The notes beneath the pieces were generated by a model. It made no database searches. It saw only the letters and a program-made list of their open reading frames with translations, and had not been told where the DNA came from. Shown piece by piece: positions 11,448 to 24,067 of a stretch of 64,000 nt of DNA. The translations under genes and the position numbers were made by a program. Each line of letters starts with the position of its first letter. The stretch's first letter is position 1. This DNA is from Haemaphysalis longicornis. Taxonomy: Eukaryota; Arthropoda; Arachnida; Ixodida; Ixodidae. Where the stretch lies: NCBI GenBank assembly GCA_013339765.2, contig CM023448.1:327823441-327887440 (forward strand), written 5' to 3'.

Positions 11448-14049
11448 TGCTTTCCGGTACAATTTGCTTGCGTGCATGCGTTCGTGCTTGTGTGTCTGTG
11501 TACGTGTGTGTGTGCGCGTGGTTGAGCGTGCGCGTGTGCGTGTGTGTGTAGAGTTGCGGTGATTAGATACCGCATTTTTTGTGTGCGCTTGTTGCGTTTA
11601 GTTGTGTCTCCTGGAAAACAAAATGCCAATAAATTTAATTAGCCCAATAAACGATGATTCACTAACCACCTTTATAAATCGTTTTCTGCGCCTGCAGGGC
11701 GTAGCCAGGTGTTTTGTGCCGAGTAGAGGGACCTTCTTTGAATTTGCTTTGGTCATGCAAGACCGTAAAAATGTAGTTAAATCGTGCCAACGAAGATCAC
11801 AAGCGGCCTAGAACGATTTGTCACCTCCTCCGAGAACGGAGGCCCACACGGAACATTTACTTACATTGACAACAGAGAATAATAAAAGTTTGGACATGAA
11901 GCTCCGGTACACTTAGGTTCGCATGGAACTCGAAACCCCGCTAATGTTTACGGACTTGGTTCTCGTGAAGGAACATGAGCCATTCGTCGTGTGTTGCAGT
12001 TCTGTTGTTTCCTCTCAGAACGTACTCCAAACACGAACGCATGAAAAATTGAATCCGTCCGTGCGGGAACGTTAAATTCAAACGCCCTGGCGGACCTACC
12101 ACTCCTAGCAGTCACGATGTAAAAGGGCGTATGAGCGCAGGAGGAAGGCAAACGACGTTAGGCAAACTGCCTGGAAACTCGCGGCGAAAAGATTAACGGA
12201 CGCCGGTCATAGTCACAGGCCGCCTCTTTATCACATGGGCGGCCTAACGCGTGCAGAAATGTCACTTCTGGTTTCTTTTGGCGCCAAAGCCGGAAATTTC
12301 GGGGTTGTCAACTAAAAGCAGAGTCACGATTTCCAAGTGCAAGTAACGGGACTTGTCGGCCATCTAAACGGGCTTTCATTCTTTCCATTCAAACCTGTGA
12401 TCAAGGTAGCTATTAAAATAATTACCAATTTATTAATCAGGCTGATTACCATGTCCATAATTAATTGTCTGTCAGTCTCTCAACCGCGTTTTTTTTTTAA
12501 GAAGGCTGTGAAAAATGCACTTCCAATCTGCTTACAGATTTATTTAAACGCCCGTTGTAGCTGAAAAATGATAATCTATTACTCGGTTGTTCGAACGCAC
12601 TACTTGAATGTGATGTGGCAGCCGACGCCACCAGCAGTTTGTCGAGGCAACATGCAAGCGTGACTCCCGAGAGGAGGTAAGCACGTTACAAAACAGGCAT
12701 CCCTCGGATGAACAATGAATCACAGACGTTGCCCGAAGATATTTCATGCTACCTCAAATCTCGGCACAAGACCGTTTTTTTAATCCACGATCAGGATACG
12801 GCCAGCGCGGCCCTCTGCCAAACCCTCTATCTGGTCATCGGCCGCAGGAAAAGCCGTATACGTGCAACGACTTGTGGCGCAATCAGGTACTTTTTACAAT
12901 GTCCGGTCGTGTTCCCGCGTCTAATCCACCCTTCTCCGTGGAAGGCGGGGCATTTAAAGGTCCGTATATCGTAGCTTACGCTTTTTTTACGGGGGATTGG
13001 AGCTTCTAGGTCAAGCGGCATCGTCCAATCACTGCTCCGGGCGTGTCGTCTCCCGAGGGTGAAGCAGCGCTTGGCGGGGAAGCTTGCCCCTCAGGGTTCC
13101 GGCAATTACCTCGACCGTAAATCAGCCGCGCGGCAGCGATGGGACCCGCGAGGATTGTCGTCGCGGCCGCGGATATTGGCTCATCCCGATGGCGGGGAGA
13201 GTGCGCCCAACGCTGCAACGGCTTAAGGCGGCCGCCGTGTTTCTCCGGGCCTCACAATCCACCTTGCCTGATCCGCCGCGTTATTTTTAGGCAGCCCGCC
13301 GCGAGCTGGCGCTTGTTCCGACCGCGAGAACGCGCTCACCGTGCGAGTGGCCGAGGTAAAGTTGCGTCACGTGCTCGTACCTTGCTTAGAGCCTGTACTT
13401 TTCCAGACGCCCAGCCGTGCGTGCTACCACGAGCCCTAAAATGTTACGCCTGAAAAGTCGATGTGCTCTTCTCGTTGCAATGTTTCTTTTGTGCTTATTC
13501 TGTGTTGAAGGGACGCTAAAAGGTGGAACAAGTTGGCCTGTATCGGTGGATTATGGTGCCGAGAATCTGAAAACACCATCGCCGCACAATTGTTTGATAA
13601 GGCAGAAAATGGCAAAAAAATGTGAAAACGGTTGGCGACACCCCGTACACTTTTTGGCCCTGAGATTTGTGACGTCACAAAAAATAGTGAACGGCGAGAG
13701 TTCATTGAAAAAGCAGCTATAAATGTTTGTCCAAAATAAATAGTTCGTAAGCGCTTGATCAAGTCAAATAAATGTGAATAAAAAAAATCGCGCCAATCCA
13801 CCTCGTGAATGTGGTTCGAAAGCAAAGCTGTAAACGGCACCCATTACGATTACCCATGCGACGTTACTTAAATTCACTCACATCGCTGTACAAATAGTAA
13901 AACCAGAGAGAAGTGAAATGCACTTAACCACACCATTTATTACTTCAGAGATATTCTTGGTAAGGTTAAATCAATGCATGATGCATGAACGGTGTTTGGT
14001 TGAGTTGTATTGGTGTAGCACAAGAGTGGAAACTTTTTTATAAAATTAA
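11448..14049. other. Unassigned sequence
   Basis: Contains an impure TG/CG-alternating tract (about 11480-11550), a GC-rich patch (13000-13400) and short frames. One frame starting at 13441 mimics a signal peptide but sits in sequence that reads as a dispersed repeat. No supported gene. Confidence 0.35.
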
Positions 14050-15715
14050 AGTAAGCTCCAACCCGGTGTTAGACGATCTGACTTCTCCGTCTCTGCGCCG
14101 CGGACGGAGGCGACGAGATTTGCGGCAGAGAAGGAGGCAGGAGGAGGAAGAATACTTCTGTTCAGATTTCTGAACTGCCCAGAGTGCCGCCCTGGGGAGT
14201 GATTCCTTCTTCTGTGGGGCCCATATGGAGTCCGCGCGGCCTGTGTTCTGTCCACCCGCTGAAGCTGGGTAGCTAGAGAGGGCCTGGACAGCAGCATCTC
14301 CCATTGCTCTTGTTGGGTAGTTGACGGAAAGAAAGGAGGGTGCTCAGGGCTAAAGTCGCACACTCCAATTACGGGGCGGAGTGTTCCTACTTCTGAGCAA
14401 AATTACACATTCAGCGTCGTAGCGATTCGGATGCATTAAGTGAAGACGCGTAGGCTGTGGGAAGGAGCCCGGATTGTATGAGCCGTAGGGTAGTTTGTTG
14501 TTCTCTGGAAAGGTCAGGGTAAGGCAAAGGTACGGTCTGTCTCAGAATGCTGGGTTATCTCCCTGAACGTGACAAGCGGGCGACTGTCCTCGTGCAGCTC
14601 CATAGCACGGGAGGTAAAAGCGCAGGCTTGTTGGGTGGTCGTATTCGTTGCCCTCCATTGAAGCGTGAGGGGGTGTCCAGATGAGCTGAATGGAACAGTT
14701 TGGGGAGTGGTTTTTTAGCACGTGCAGTGCAGGTCAGGACACCCAACCCGACTGGTAATTCCAGTAGGCTTGCTGGGAATCGGTGACTACCCTCCTGGGT
14801 AGTCACCGCCTGGTTGAGTGAGAGCCAAGGTGATGGCTGCCTCTTCTGCTGCCGTCATTTCTTGGGTCCTAAGCGAGGTACACGCAAGGAGGTTGGTTCT
14901 GGAGGTAGCCACGATGATGGCGTATTGCTGCCCTCGATGTTTGGAGGTGTCTGTGTAGATAACTGCATGATTCCCACCGAGGGTGGTGTTTAGCGCTTGA
15001 GCGCGTGCTTTTCGGTGACCCTGGTCATGTGAGGGGTTCGTATTTTTAAGCAAAGGGAGCATCTTTAGTTTTAGTCGCCAAGAGTCTGGGAGTACGTCAA
15101 GCGGAGTGACAATCTGGGCTGCCCAGCCAATCTGGTGAAGCATGCGGTTACCCTCCGCAGTTCTGAGTCGGACCTTCTGGTTAGAAAGATGGCCTTCTAT
15201 CAGCTCTTCCACCGTGTTGTAGAGCCCCGTGCTAAGCAGACTCTCTGTGGACGCACTCATGAGAAGACCAATGGCTTGCTCGACCGCCTTTCTAATCATT
15301 ATATAAAGCATCTCTATGTCTTCCTTGTCGAGAAGAAGACAGGGGGTTGACGTAAGTGACTCTCGAGAGGGACAAAAGCTTCAATTAATCGAAAGGTACC
15401 GGATTCCTTTAGGCCTCGCTTCTTGGTGGCAACTCGCCTGATCATGTGTATGATTTGATTAATGCTGTTTTTGAGGCGCTGCGAGAAGACGTCACTCTTA
15501 GTGTTAGCCTCGAGATGTAGGCTGAGGATCTTGATGCTGGGGCTTGGAGTGATGGCCTGGCCATCAAGGAGCATTTGAATGTATTCCTTGATTTGGCGTG
15601 AGGGCAGGCGACAAGGAGCTGTGATTTTTTACGTGAACACTGGAGGCCACCGGCTTTAGCACATTGGCCTACTAGAAGTGAGATGTCATGCATTGGTGTG
15701 AGCTTCCTTTAGTTT
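14050..15715 (-). mobile_element. Degraded LINE (reverse transcriptase end, RNase H, C-terminus)
   Basis: Minus-strand pieces in different frames read in the right order: the post-catalytic reverse-transcriptase segment (15693-15314), a thumb-like region plus an RNase H start containing YTDTS (15311-14787), the WTP part of RNase H (about 14680), and a C-terminal W-E-M-L-L...T-P-Y-G ending near 14060. At least three frame changes and several stops separate them. The 3' polyadenylation tail is not clear. Same broad LINE group as the copies at 27, 44, 46 and 51 kb. Confidence 0.75.
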
Positions 15716-16865
15716 TTGTAACTCTTAGCACATGAGCAAGGTGCGCACTAGGCCGCTAGACGGGCGTGAGTGGTCGCGTGACGCTTTCACGTGGCATTTA
15801 GCGAGAACGCATGGGGTAAACCCGTAGATGTGCTTGGTGAGTACACCACCTGTCTTCCCCGTCCTCGCGTGGGCTCGTAGCTAAATCGGTAAGACGACGG
15901 GCTCTCTCTTTGTTAGTCTATTAGTTACAGGCTCGATTCCCGGCGGTGCCAGTAAATTCTTTTATTTGTTCGCTGGAGTTTTCTGGTGACACCAACGGTC
16001 GCGAAAGAACCCTTGGGGGGTGGAGGTAGAAAGCTTTGCTTTAAAAGTTTCCGTGACCTTGTCTTATCTAAAAGACACAGACTGCAGCTTTTATACATTG
16101 CGAGACCGGCTGCTACGCCCACGTCGCAGGTCAGTCATATTGCGTGGTCAGTTCATGCTACGTGGGCGCAGCGGTGCTTAGGCGGTATGCGCTCGCCTTA
16201 GTGTCATTAGACCTAATAGGTAACGCCTTTCATTTTGGGAAAATATGATGATGCAAACGTTGATACCAAAATGTAATATCAAAATAAATATTTGGAGGAG
16301 CATGTTCTTTTAAGCCTGACTTTCTGCCAAGGGTTTGTATTTTTTCATAAACCAGCATTGGCTCTTTGGTCTAAAGTAATAAGAACTGCAGCTATGCTTT
16401 CACTTTCTATAAAAAAAAGGCTAAACAACTGCATCAATCCCCGTCTCTACTCTCTCTCTACTACCTCCAAGCTTTGTCGACCACACCATCAAGCATAGGC
16501 GGGTGTCATGCCCGCCCCTTCCATCTTCCTGGCCATGCCCCAAGGTATCCATCCGCCCTTGAATTCCAAGTGGTCAGTTTGTGGATCCGCCTGTGATTGA
16601 CGCAGAGCTCTAAGCAGCTCGAACAACTATACCGCGGCGGACTACCACGAAAGACTGCGCCGCGGCACCGCGGAAGTCCCGTCGTGGCTTTGCGGCGTAC
16701 TTTCTGGTCGTTGCACACTCCTTCCAGTTGAACGTGAGAGAAGAAATTACGGGAGGCAAAATCCGCTTGAGGGGGTGTGGGCTGGTGGAATCCCAACCAT
16801 TGCATGGTACTCAAATAGTACTAGCGCATCAACCTCCTTATCAATGAAAATTTAAGCCTGAACGC
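15716..16865. other. Mixed repeat-like sequence with a tRNA-like SINE head
   Basis: Apart from the SINE-like block near 15865, I see only a reversed AAAGCTTTGCTTT motif at about 16030 and short frames. Confidence 0.35.
15865..15960 (+). mobile_element. tRNA-like SINE head
   Basis: GTAGCTAAATCGGTAAGAC resembles a pol III A box region and AGGCTCGATTCCCGG a B box with one change (GGCTCGATTCC), spaced as in a tRNA with a long variable arm. The ends do not form a good acceptor stem, so a SINE or tRNA pseudogene is likelier than a working tRNA. Confidence 0.5.
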
Positions 16866-18976
16866 AAAAAACTTTACAGATGACATCTACGTTTGGGTTT
16901 TCAGATGGAAGATGTGAGAGCGTTTCTTCGACGCCCAGGGAGCGCTTTGGGACGGAGTTGCTGCATTTACGTTCCATGCTTCACGGGCACTGAAGGTCAG
17001 AGCAAGGGTTTTATACGCCGTAGACCTGGGAGAGACAAAGGCCCTCTGCGCTCCTCTAGCTTAAGATGTGAGCCTGAAAGGTTGATGCCGGCCGTGGGGT
17101 GTTGGTCAGTTTTAACGAGAAGGCGACGGTGTCACTGTTTCAAAGTTTTTATTCTCCTAATGTCTTAGCCGGACTGAACTTTTTTCTTTTTTGATAAGAG
17201 AGAGAGAGAAGATCTGTGTTGAGGAAGAAATAGTTGGGGTTTAGGAAAGGGGGTAAAAGATGGTGGGGGGCTCAAGAATGGAACCTGAAGTCCAGGGCCC
17301 CATATGGAGTAGCTCCTTCCCTTGCCCTCTCAATCAACTCACGCTGATCTTGATTGAGGTAACGAGCTGGTCAAAGCTGCCTCCCATGTCTCGATAGAAA
17401 TAGAAATATGTAATGTTGAGTTGTTCTCCCCTTGGACATGGCTAGGTTGCGTAGAAAACGGTGGATTTTCCCCCGAATTTAGCACAGCTTTAAGTTAATG
17501 TCTGATGCTCCCCCGATAGAACATCTTCACCCGCATAAATTTGTAGATACTTGCGCTGGTTTATCTTCCACACTGTTTTCGATTCTTCGGCATTGAGATC
17601 CCCTTGCGGCATGGGCAAGGATCGTATTCGAGGCGCTCTTAACGTTTTTTGGGGAGCGGAGTGCGGTAGTCGTGTGCGTGGTCGCAAGGGGTAGAGTATG
17701 TGAGTTCGCGTGCCTTTTGGTCACTGCCTCGTTCTTTTCAGACCCTTGTGTCGGTGTTCAAGTGACGTTAACTTCCTTCACTGTGGATGGAAGTATCTTA
17801 CCGAAACATTTAGGTATTCTACCTTAACCCAACAGTCTATTCCTCTTTGAGAGTCTGTATTGATGTTTACGCTTTTATTAGACACTGCCGCTAGTCGGAC
17901 TGCCATGAAGATGGCTCCGACATCCGCTTCTTCGTTCCTGTATGAAGGAGGGCTATGCAGTCACAAATATTGCCTAGGTAGTCAACCACGGCAATTGCCG
18001 ACTCGTACTTTCGTACATCCCGGAGTCGGTGTATGCTGTAGTCCCATGATTTTGCAACCTTTCCTCGAGTGAACGTGATCATGCCATATCGCCTGTAGCT
18101 TCCGCAGGTTGTATCCATGTTTGTGGTCAAGGATCGTTTTTATGCGGAGTCGCGGGATCGGTGAAATGGTCATCATGGCGTCCAGTCATTTCTTCGTTTC
18201 TTTTCCCGGGGGTGTCCTGTGTTCCATATGATAGCCCGTCCCGATATTGTTTTCTCAGCCGGGGCCCCGTTGGTGCTACGAGGGTGGTTTCTCTTATTTC
18301 TTCAAAGTCTCCATAAAGACCCAATTTGAGGACCTTTCCATCATCAACATCTTATTTAGGTCAACTGCAGGACGAAGGCCTCTTCCATTGATCCGCTCCT
18401 GTCGTGCGCTGCCCGAGTCCATTGTTTGCCTCCTAATTTTCTTATTTCGTCCCTGTAGACCCTTCTCTGCGTGTCCAGTCTGTTGCTCTGGTTGTCCACC
18501 GGCAGTCAGTTTGTCTCACGGTAAAAATTGGGCGGTGGAGGGCTGCCTGATTTGTCCTTTTGATGGTGGTGTTTATATAATTTGCATCGGTTAGGGTAAG
18601 TGTGTGGTACGCTACGCTCTGCGATATCCGGCTCGTGATCACTGGCTACATGCGTCTTATCGTATCTTCTTCTCGCATTCATGCTCTTCTCTTGGTTAGG
18701 CGTTTTATAATGTGGGTAATCGGTTAAAGGTTTTCTCTGTTTTGAAGATTGTGAGATCGGCTCTGCCGCTTGACTCCAGAGCCGGGCCGAACATTCTTAC
18801 GTTACTGTTCTTTGGGAGGACACCCGTACCTATCTTTAGGGTGATTTTTAACCTGGCCCCTTGGCGCCACCCGTCGTTCACCAAACAGAGCTTACGGCGG
18901 GTACAGAATTGCGGGAGTATCGAAAAGTAGTTTCAAATTTGTGTAATCAGACGCCATAACTGTCTCTTATTTTAGT
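16866..18976 (-). mobile_element. Degraded LINE unit, copy 2
   Basis: Second copy of the block at 6836-10003. On the minus strand I can follow scraps of a LINE RNase H and tail: a TDSQ-like motif (about 17840), an H-x-G segment (about 17740), and a C-terminus reading D-Q-R-E-L-I-E-R-A followed by T-P-Y-G and a stop near 17270. The C-terminus is followed by about 75 bp of 3' UTR and a short TCTC run (17209-17197). Many frameshifts show age. A fragment resembling an RTE 3' end (18338-18480) interrupts this copy only. Confidence 0.6.
18338..18480 (-). mobile_element. RTE-type LINE 3'-end fragment
   Basis: CAACTGCAGGACGAAGGCCTC followed by TTCCATTGATC matches the 3' end of the RTE copy at 42178 (CACTGCAGGGCAAAGGCCTC, then TCCCATTGATC). 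It is preceded by a degraded ATC run. Very short and non-coding. Confidence 0.6.
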
Positions 18977-19097
18977 TAGTTCTTGCTCATAACCTATGCC
19001 TTCGTTTATTTTTGAAGGACCGGCGTTAACCTTCTGCCCCACGGTTCTAGTTAGGCATCCCAGTGTTGGTGACGGCATCACTTCCGACGGAAAACAC

Positions 19098-19330
19098 GGC
19101 GTGGTGGCTCAGTGGGTAAAGCGTTGCACTGGTGAGCCCAAGGGAGCGGGTTCGATTCCCGGCCGCATGGCCGTTTTTCTGATGGAAACAGAAAACAAAA
19201 ACGCCTATGTGTCGACATTTCGGCGCACGTTGAAAATGCGCAGGTGTTCTATATTAATCCGGAGCCCGCCACTACGACGCCCACGTGTGGTTTCGGCACC
19301 TAAATTACCGGAAAAGTATTTTTTTTTTTC
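19098..19330 (+). mobile_element. Ruka-like tRNA-derived tick SINE
   Basis: A clear pol III promoter: an A box within TGGCTCAGTGGGTAAAGCG and a perfect B box GGTTCGATTCC, about 35 bp apart. The body continues with a CGCACGTTGAAAAT segment and CCGGAGCCCGCCACTACG, close to the conserved body I remember for Ruka, a SINE of ixodid ticks. It is the most diagnostic repeat for the host lineage in the window. Name from memory; sequence features are direct. Confidence 0.8.
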
Positions 19331-19374
19331 AATTTCCCGTGCTACCACTGGCGTAGAATCCAGCTTCCCTGCGC

Positions 19375-19634
19375 AGGTGCGACACCTGCTGACAATGCGT
19401 GTCCTTTCTTTCGTCTCCGCCATAGTATCACTGTCCTCCTTTCCACTCTTCAGTTGCCGCTGCGACAAATTCCAGATTCTGGCGAGCCCTCGTATACATG
19501 GCTCCCTCAGTCGTGGTTTCTGGGTGGCAGCTATGACGTGTTTCCGTGGAGGCTTGATGAGCACGACTGATAGCGGACGGCTAGCAGCCACGGGGGAATC
19601 GAAAATGAGCCTAATAACGCTATCGCGTTAAAAA
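19375..19634 (+). repeat. Dispersed 0.25-kb repeat, copy 2 (ends in poly-A)
   Basis: Homologous to 11195-11447. It starts just after the SINE and ends AACGCTATCGCGTT followed by about 15 A, which could be a retroposed 3' end. Confidence 0.65.
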
Positions 19635-19639
19635 AAAAA

Positions 19640-20479
19640 AAAAACGAAGGACCGTTCTTTGTTGTTTACGTTCAAGCTGAAATGAAAACCTCCACATCCC
19701 CAGACTCTCGACCCCAGGCAACTCAGCCCTTTCGGGAACACACTGCCGCCCGAGAACTGCACTTCCGTGCATTCCCTTCATCAAGGCAGGGCGCTCTGGA
19801 TGGCTGCGGTTCCATCACCTCCACCTCCAGCCCTCTAGACCCGACTTACAACGCTACCCTTCGCGCATTACCCTCACACATGAAGGACCTATCCTCTTAC
19901 CCATCCCTCTATCACCAACTGCGAAGCGCACATTTGGCGCCGGCTTCAGACCTGCACAATCTGCAACCACACCGCGCTCTCACATATTTACCCTTCCCTC
20001 TTCCAATACAATTGTCTGACGTGCAATATCTACGCCTGTTCACACAAATTTAACCCCCTTCCCAACCCCTCACCCGAGCAGTGGGGGGACGCTGTGACCA
20101 GTTCGGCGCCGGTGCTTCAGGAAGGCCATATGGGTTCGGCCCTTCCCATCTGTGCGAACCCGTGGCCTCCTGGGGTTCGGAGACTGGCCACACTCATTTT
20201 AGGGCACAGCCCTTTGGCGCCCGTCCCTGGGCTCAGCCGCGTCGGCGTCGTCGTGTCGGGACCGAGCGAACGATGGGAAGACCGACGAGTGCAAGAAAAA
20301 GCGAACGATAGGAAGACCGACGATTGAAAGAAAGCAAAGGGGCAGAGTGCCGTGAAATTGGGAGGGGAGGGCGGTTTGCCGTTGCGGCGCGAGCCAGCGC
20401 TCACCAAAAGTGTGCAGTGGGGGAGGGGAGGGGAGGGGAGGGGGCTGTATGCTGTGCCGGGTGTAGCCCGAAACAAGCC
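19640..20479. other. Unassigned sequence with small direct repeats
   Basis: A 124-codon frame (19682-20053) has no recognisable domain. Around 20260-20325 the block GCGAACGATGGGAAGACCGACGA is repeated with one change. A G-rich GGGGAGG run lies at 20420-20445. Confidence 0.35.
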
Positions 20480-20602
20480 ATTCCCGTTCGAACCCGTCCC
20501 TCTTGAACCCATTCCCGAAACGCCCTTCCCGTTTGGCCCGTCCCATGTGCGCCTGTTCCCAAAACACCCTTCCCGTTTCAACCCGCTCCCAAAACGCCCA
20601 CG
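20480..20602 (+). repeat. Short-period array of GAACCCGTTCCC-type units, copy 1
   Basis: Degenerate repeats of CCCGTTTGAACCC-like units. The block with AAAACRCCCTTCCCGTTT also occurs reversed at 22692-22905, 2.1 kb away. Confidence 0.7.
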
Positions 20603-22691
20603 TCAAATAGTTCACATAAGTTTCTGAGCTCGCAGTGCGCTTTTAGGCCTCCAAAATTGTGCTGGGCGAGGTAGTATTGGTTACTGAGTAATGAATACAA
20701 CATATTTTACTCTTTTCTTGCCTAAATATTTAGCGCGGGGCAAATTCTATTTTATCATCACTCTAACTCTACTCGGTAGATGGCGCCACCGACACATTTT
20801 ATTTTGAAAGCTTTACAGGTGATGACTACAGTATTCTCAAAACAACTACAATTATTGTGAACGCTTCACCCGAAAAGTGAAATATTCAAGCTACTTTAAC
20901 CGAAAGCAAGTACATATGAGCAACAAAATTTTGCGTGATTTGCTTTGAGACTAATTCATCAGATGTCGCTATACTTGTGCCGCGGCGGCCGGAATACGCA
21001 AACCGCAAACGGTGTGCTAAACCGTGTCCTACCGTCTTCAGCGGAAAACGGAAACTCCGGGCTCCCGGTAACAAGGTAAACGGTGACGCAAACACGTAAC
21101 GATATGCTAAAACTCTCTATTATAGACGGATAACTACCTAAATGTTTGCTTTTGCTTTTTCACGTACTGCGTGCCCGCCTATGTATTATCCGTAAAAAGT
21201 ACACGCAAGAGAATACAGCTTGGGGTGCACGAAATTTTCGTGTTACGTTTTTTTCGCTGCTATGCGTGCCTACCAGCCCACTAATCATAGAATGACTGAT
21301 TAGACGGTCGAGCGCAGCGTAAACATTCATTTACGGCGTCGTTTATTCGTGCCAGTTTCGGTTTCGACTGAAAAACGCGGAGCGGCCGCCATAACAGGAT
21401 GTATCACATGACGTCACCATTCTTGCCGCATCGCTGCCTCTCTGGAAGCGCGCGCGAGCGAGCGCACGCGCGCGCCCAGACCGGCCGAGGTCTTCGCCGT
21501 CCCCACAGGCCCGGGCAGCATGACGTCAGTCCCAAAACCATGACGTGTACACACGCCCGAGCAGCGCGCGCCAACCACAGCCAGCGCGTCGGCTTTGCCA
21601 CGGGAGCCCCGACGTCGGCAGTTTGGGGCAAGTAGCACATGATGTCATGTCGGCCCGCTCTGGGCTTTCTCGTGCGGGCGAAGATTAAAATGGATTTTAA
21701 ATATGTTTCGCTGAACTGTTGCTGTTGAAACTTGCTGGGAGATATCTCCTGATAAAAAGGAAGTGTTTTACATAGTTATCACAGCTTTGAAATTTCGTGT
21801 CAGTACTCCTTTAACGCCTGGATGAAAAATGTGTGCGAACTATTTCCTCCAAGCAAAAATTTCAGCTTTAGACTTCAATGGCCATTCTTTTACAGACATT
21901 TGCATATAAAGTGACCGCTAGCCGCACATTCAAATGGATCGTACCACTGGATTGGCCCATAATAGTTACCGCTTCCATGACATACGTTTTTTCTGTAGTT
22001 AGCAAGATTTGGTAATTATATTTCGCGAGATCTTTTTCCTGCGTAGAAATAAAACAGTAGCCCTGTATACCCCTAATAAATTAAGAGTTGCGTTTGTTAA
22101 AACACCCAACTTCATTCTCGGCAGATACGGGCGCTACAAACTGGCACTGCGACTGCGAAAAGGTTCTATTTTGTTAATTCTCGTCCTTTCTTTTTTTGTA
22201 TGTGTTGCATATAAGTGCATGTGCATTTGTAATACGCAACCGTAGGGACTGGAACCATCACCGCTGCCGCGGAGTACGCATGCGAGAAACACGTTCCAGA
22301 CCGTTCGACCAACGCAGAAGCAAACGGAAAGGCGTGGTTTCAGCTGTAATTCACCAACGCTGTACCGGGTCGGACGTAACGCAGCAACCTACAGGTTGTT
22401 TTTTCAATGGCGCCGCGTATCGTAAAACAGACCATTGCAAAAAGGTTACAGGTTAATAGGGCGTCTGCATACTTTGGCTTCGCCAGCCTTAACGTTTTTT
22501 TTTTTACAGTGAAATACGTTTGATGTAACTTCAATTTAATTTTCTGGTTACGGCGGACGCAAGTAACTTTTGAATTTCGGTTGCGTCGGGCGTAACTCAA
22601 ACATGAGGTTAAAATACAGTCGGACTCAACTTTAATTTAAAAAATCGCACGCCTCGGACCGAGTCCCCCGAGTCGAAACTGGGTTCGTTAT
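20603..22691. other. Unassigned sequence between inverted short-period arrays
   Basis: AT-rich sequence with a GC-rich TGACGTCA-bearing patch (about 21400-21650). Overlapping frames on both strands, none recognisable. Confidence 0.35.
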
Positions 22692-22905
22692 TCCGGGAAG
22701 GGGCTAAATGGAAAAAATACGAAACGGGAAGGGCGTTTTGTACCGGGTTGAAGCGGCAGGGTACAAACGGGAAAGTTCAAATGGGAACGGGTTCAAATGG
22801 AAGCAGGACGAAATTGTATAGGACGTAAAGGGAAGCCATTTTGCGCCGGGTTGAAACGGGAGGGACCAAGCGGAAGGGTGAAATGGGAATGGGTTCAAAC
22901 GGGAA
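22692..22905 (-). repeat. Short-period array of GAACCCGTTCCC-type units, copy 2
   Basis: On the plus strand it reads as AAACGGGAAGGGCG, GGGTTGAA and GGGTTCAAATGG units, the reverse complement of the array at 20480-20602 and longer. Confidence 0.7.
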
Positions 22906-23470
22906 CATTCCGCTGTGCCCGCACGAGGCGCTCGACGGCGCGACGCTTGGCGAAAACGTGAGGGAGGCGTGCGCGTCACTATGATGTGCGTTCGGTTAAG
23001 ACGCTGTTCGCGGTCCCTTCCTCAGACACACTTCGTGCTGCCGACGCCGAGGCTCACCATAGGTGCCGTCGAGAGAACCCACGAGTGAGTGTTGCCTCAG
23101 CGCAATGCAGCCATCAGCAATGAGTGCTCAACTGCGAGTGCGGCAACCAGTTGTGCGCTTCGTCAGCCGCTGCAGCTGAACGAGCTGCCAGAGCGGAGGT
23201 CCAGCACCGCCGACGAAGAACCCCGAGTGAGTGCTGAACAATGAGCGAGGCAACCGGTGCATGTGCTTCATTAGCCACTGTAAATACAAGTTTTCTGTAA
23301 TCATACAAATATGTCCGTCTGAAATTTTTTGCCTCAACCCATTTTGCACAGTCAAAATAGCAAGCAGCCGCGCCCAAATATCCCATTAGGGAGTATCGTA
23401 ATCGCCAGCAAATTTTTTCCCTGTGATTTCTCAAATAAACGTCCCTCCCTCCATCCCCTCCCCTCCCCCC

Positions 23471-23495
23471 CCCCTCTCTCTCTCTTTTCCTCTTC

Positions 23496-23538
<43 letters not shown>
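23471..23538. repeat. (TC)n microsatellite
   Basis: A C-rich start grading into CTCTCT, ending just before CAATTTTCCAG. Confidence 0.95.
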
Positions 23539-23544
<6 letters not shown>

Positions 23545-23699
23545 CAGTAATCATGAACCAGCTAGCCCACTCCCGAGCTACTTTTTTTTTCAAACGCGCT
23601 GTTTATTAAAGCGAAGCTTTTTATGGCTAGGATGCCGGGCATGTCTTCTGTGCGTGTGCAAAAACTCCTTGCGGCAAAGCCGACTTTATCAAAAATTCT

Positions 23700-24000
23700 C
23701 AGCAGAAACGGCTGTAACCGTTGTTTTATCAAAACTTACTGAAAAACAATTACATGACAATTGGCCGCTAGGACAACTCTATGATAACTCAGAGTTTAAT
23801 TTACTTGTCATCATTATTTAGTTCACAGTGAAGCTGTAAACATTAGAGAATTTCCATCTGCTGTCAATGTGCGGACATGTACGGGAAAGCTATGGTTACA
23901 GAAAACGGCTGTAACTCTTGTTCTATTGAAACTTTTCCAACAAAAGTTATACGACAGTTGGCTCTTAAGACGGATCTATTACGCCGAGTTTTATTAGATG
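23700..24000. repeat. Dispersed tandem family with about 197-bp monomer
   Basis: AAACGGCTGTAAC occurs at 23706 and 23903, with alignable sequence between, giving a period of about 197 bp. The same family recurs at 56480-56720 with a similar period. A GTGAAGCTGTAAA landmark is shared. No coding potential seen. Confidence 0.7.
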
Positions 24001-24067
24001 CGACGCATCTCTTGCTCTGAGGCATGTCCCTCCTGCATCGTCGTCGCGGCGTCCGTCCGCATCCCTC

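Noticed and set aside
13441..13722. Open frame with a signal-peptide-like start (hydrophobic L/F/C stretch)
   Set aside because: The sequence looks like part of a dispersed repeat with poly-A-like and TGACGTCA parts; no secreted-protein family features follow.
23114..23593. 159-codon minus-strand frame
   Set aside because: About a quarter of it is the TC microsatellite translated; the rest has no recognisable domain.
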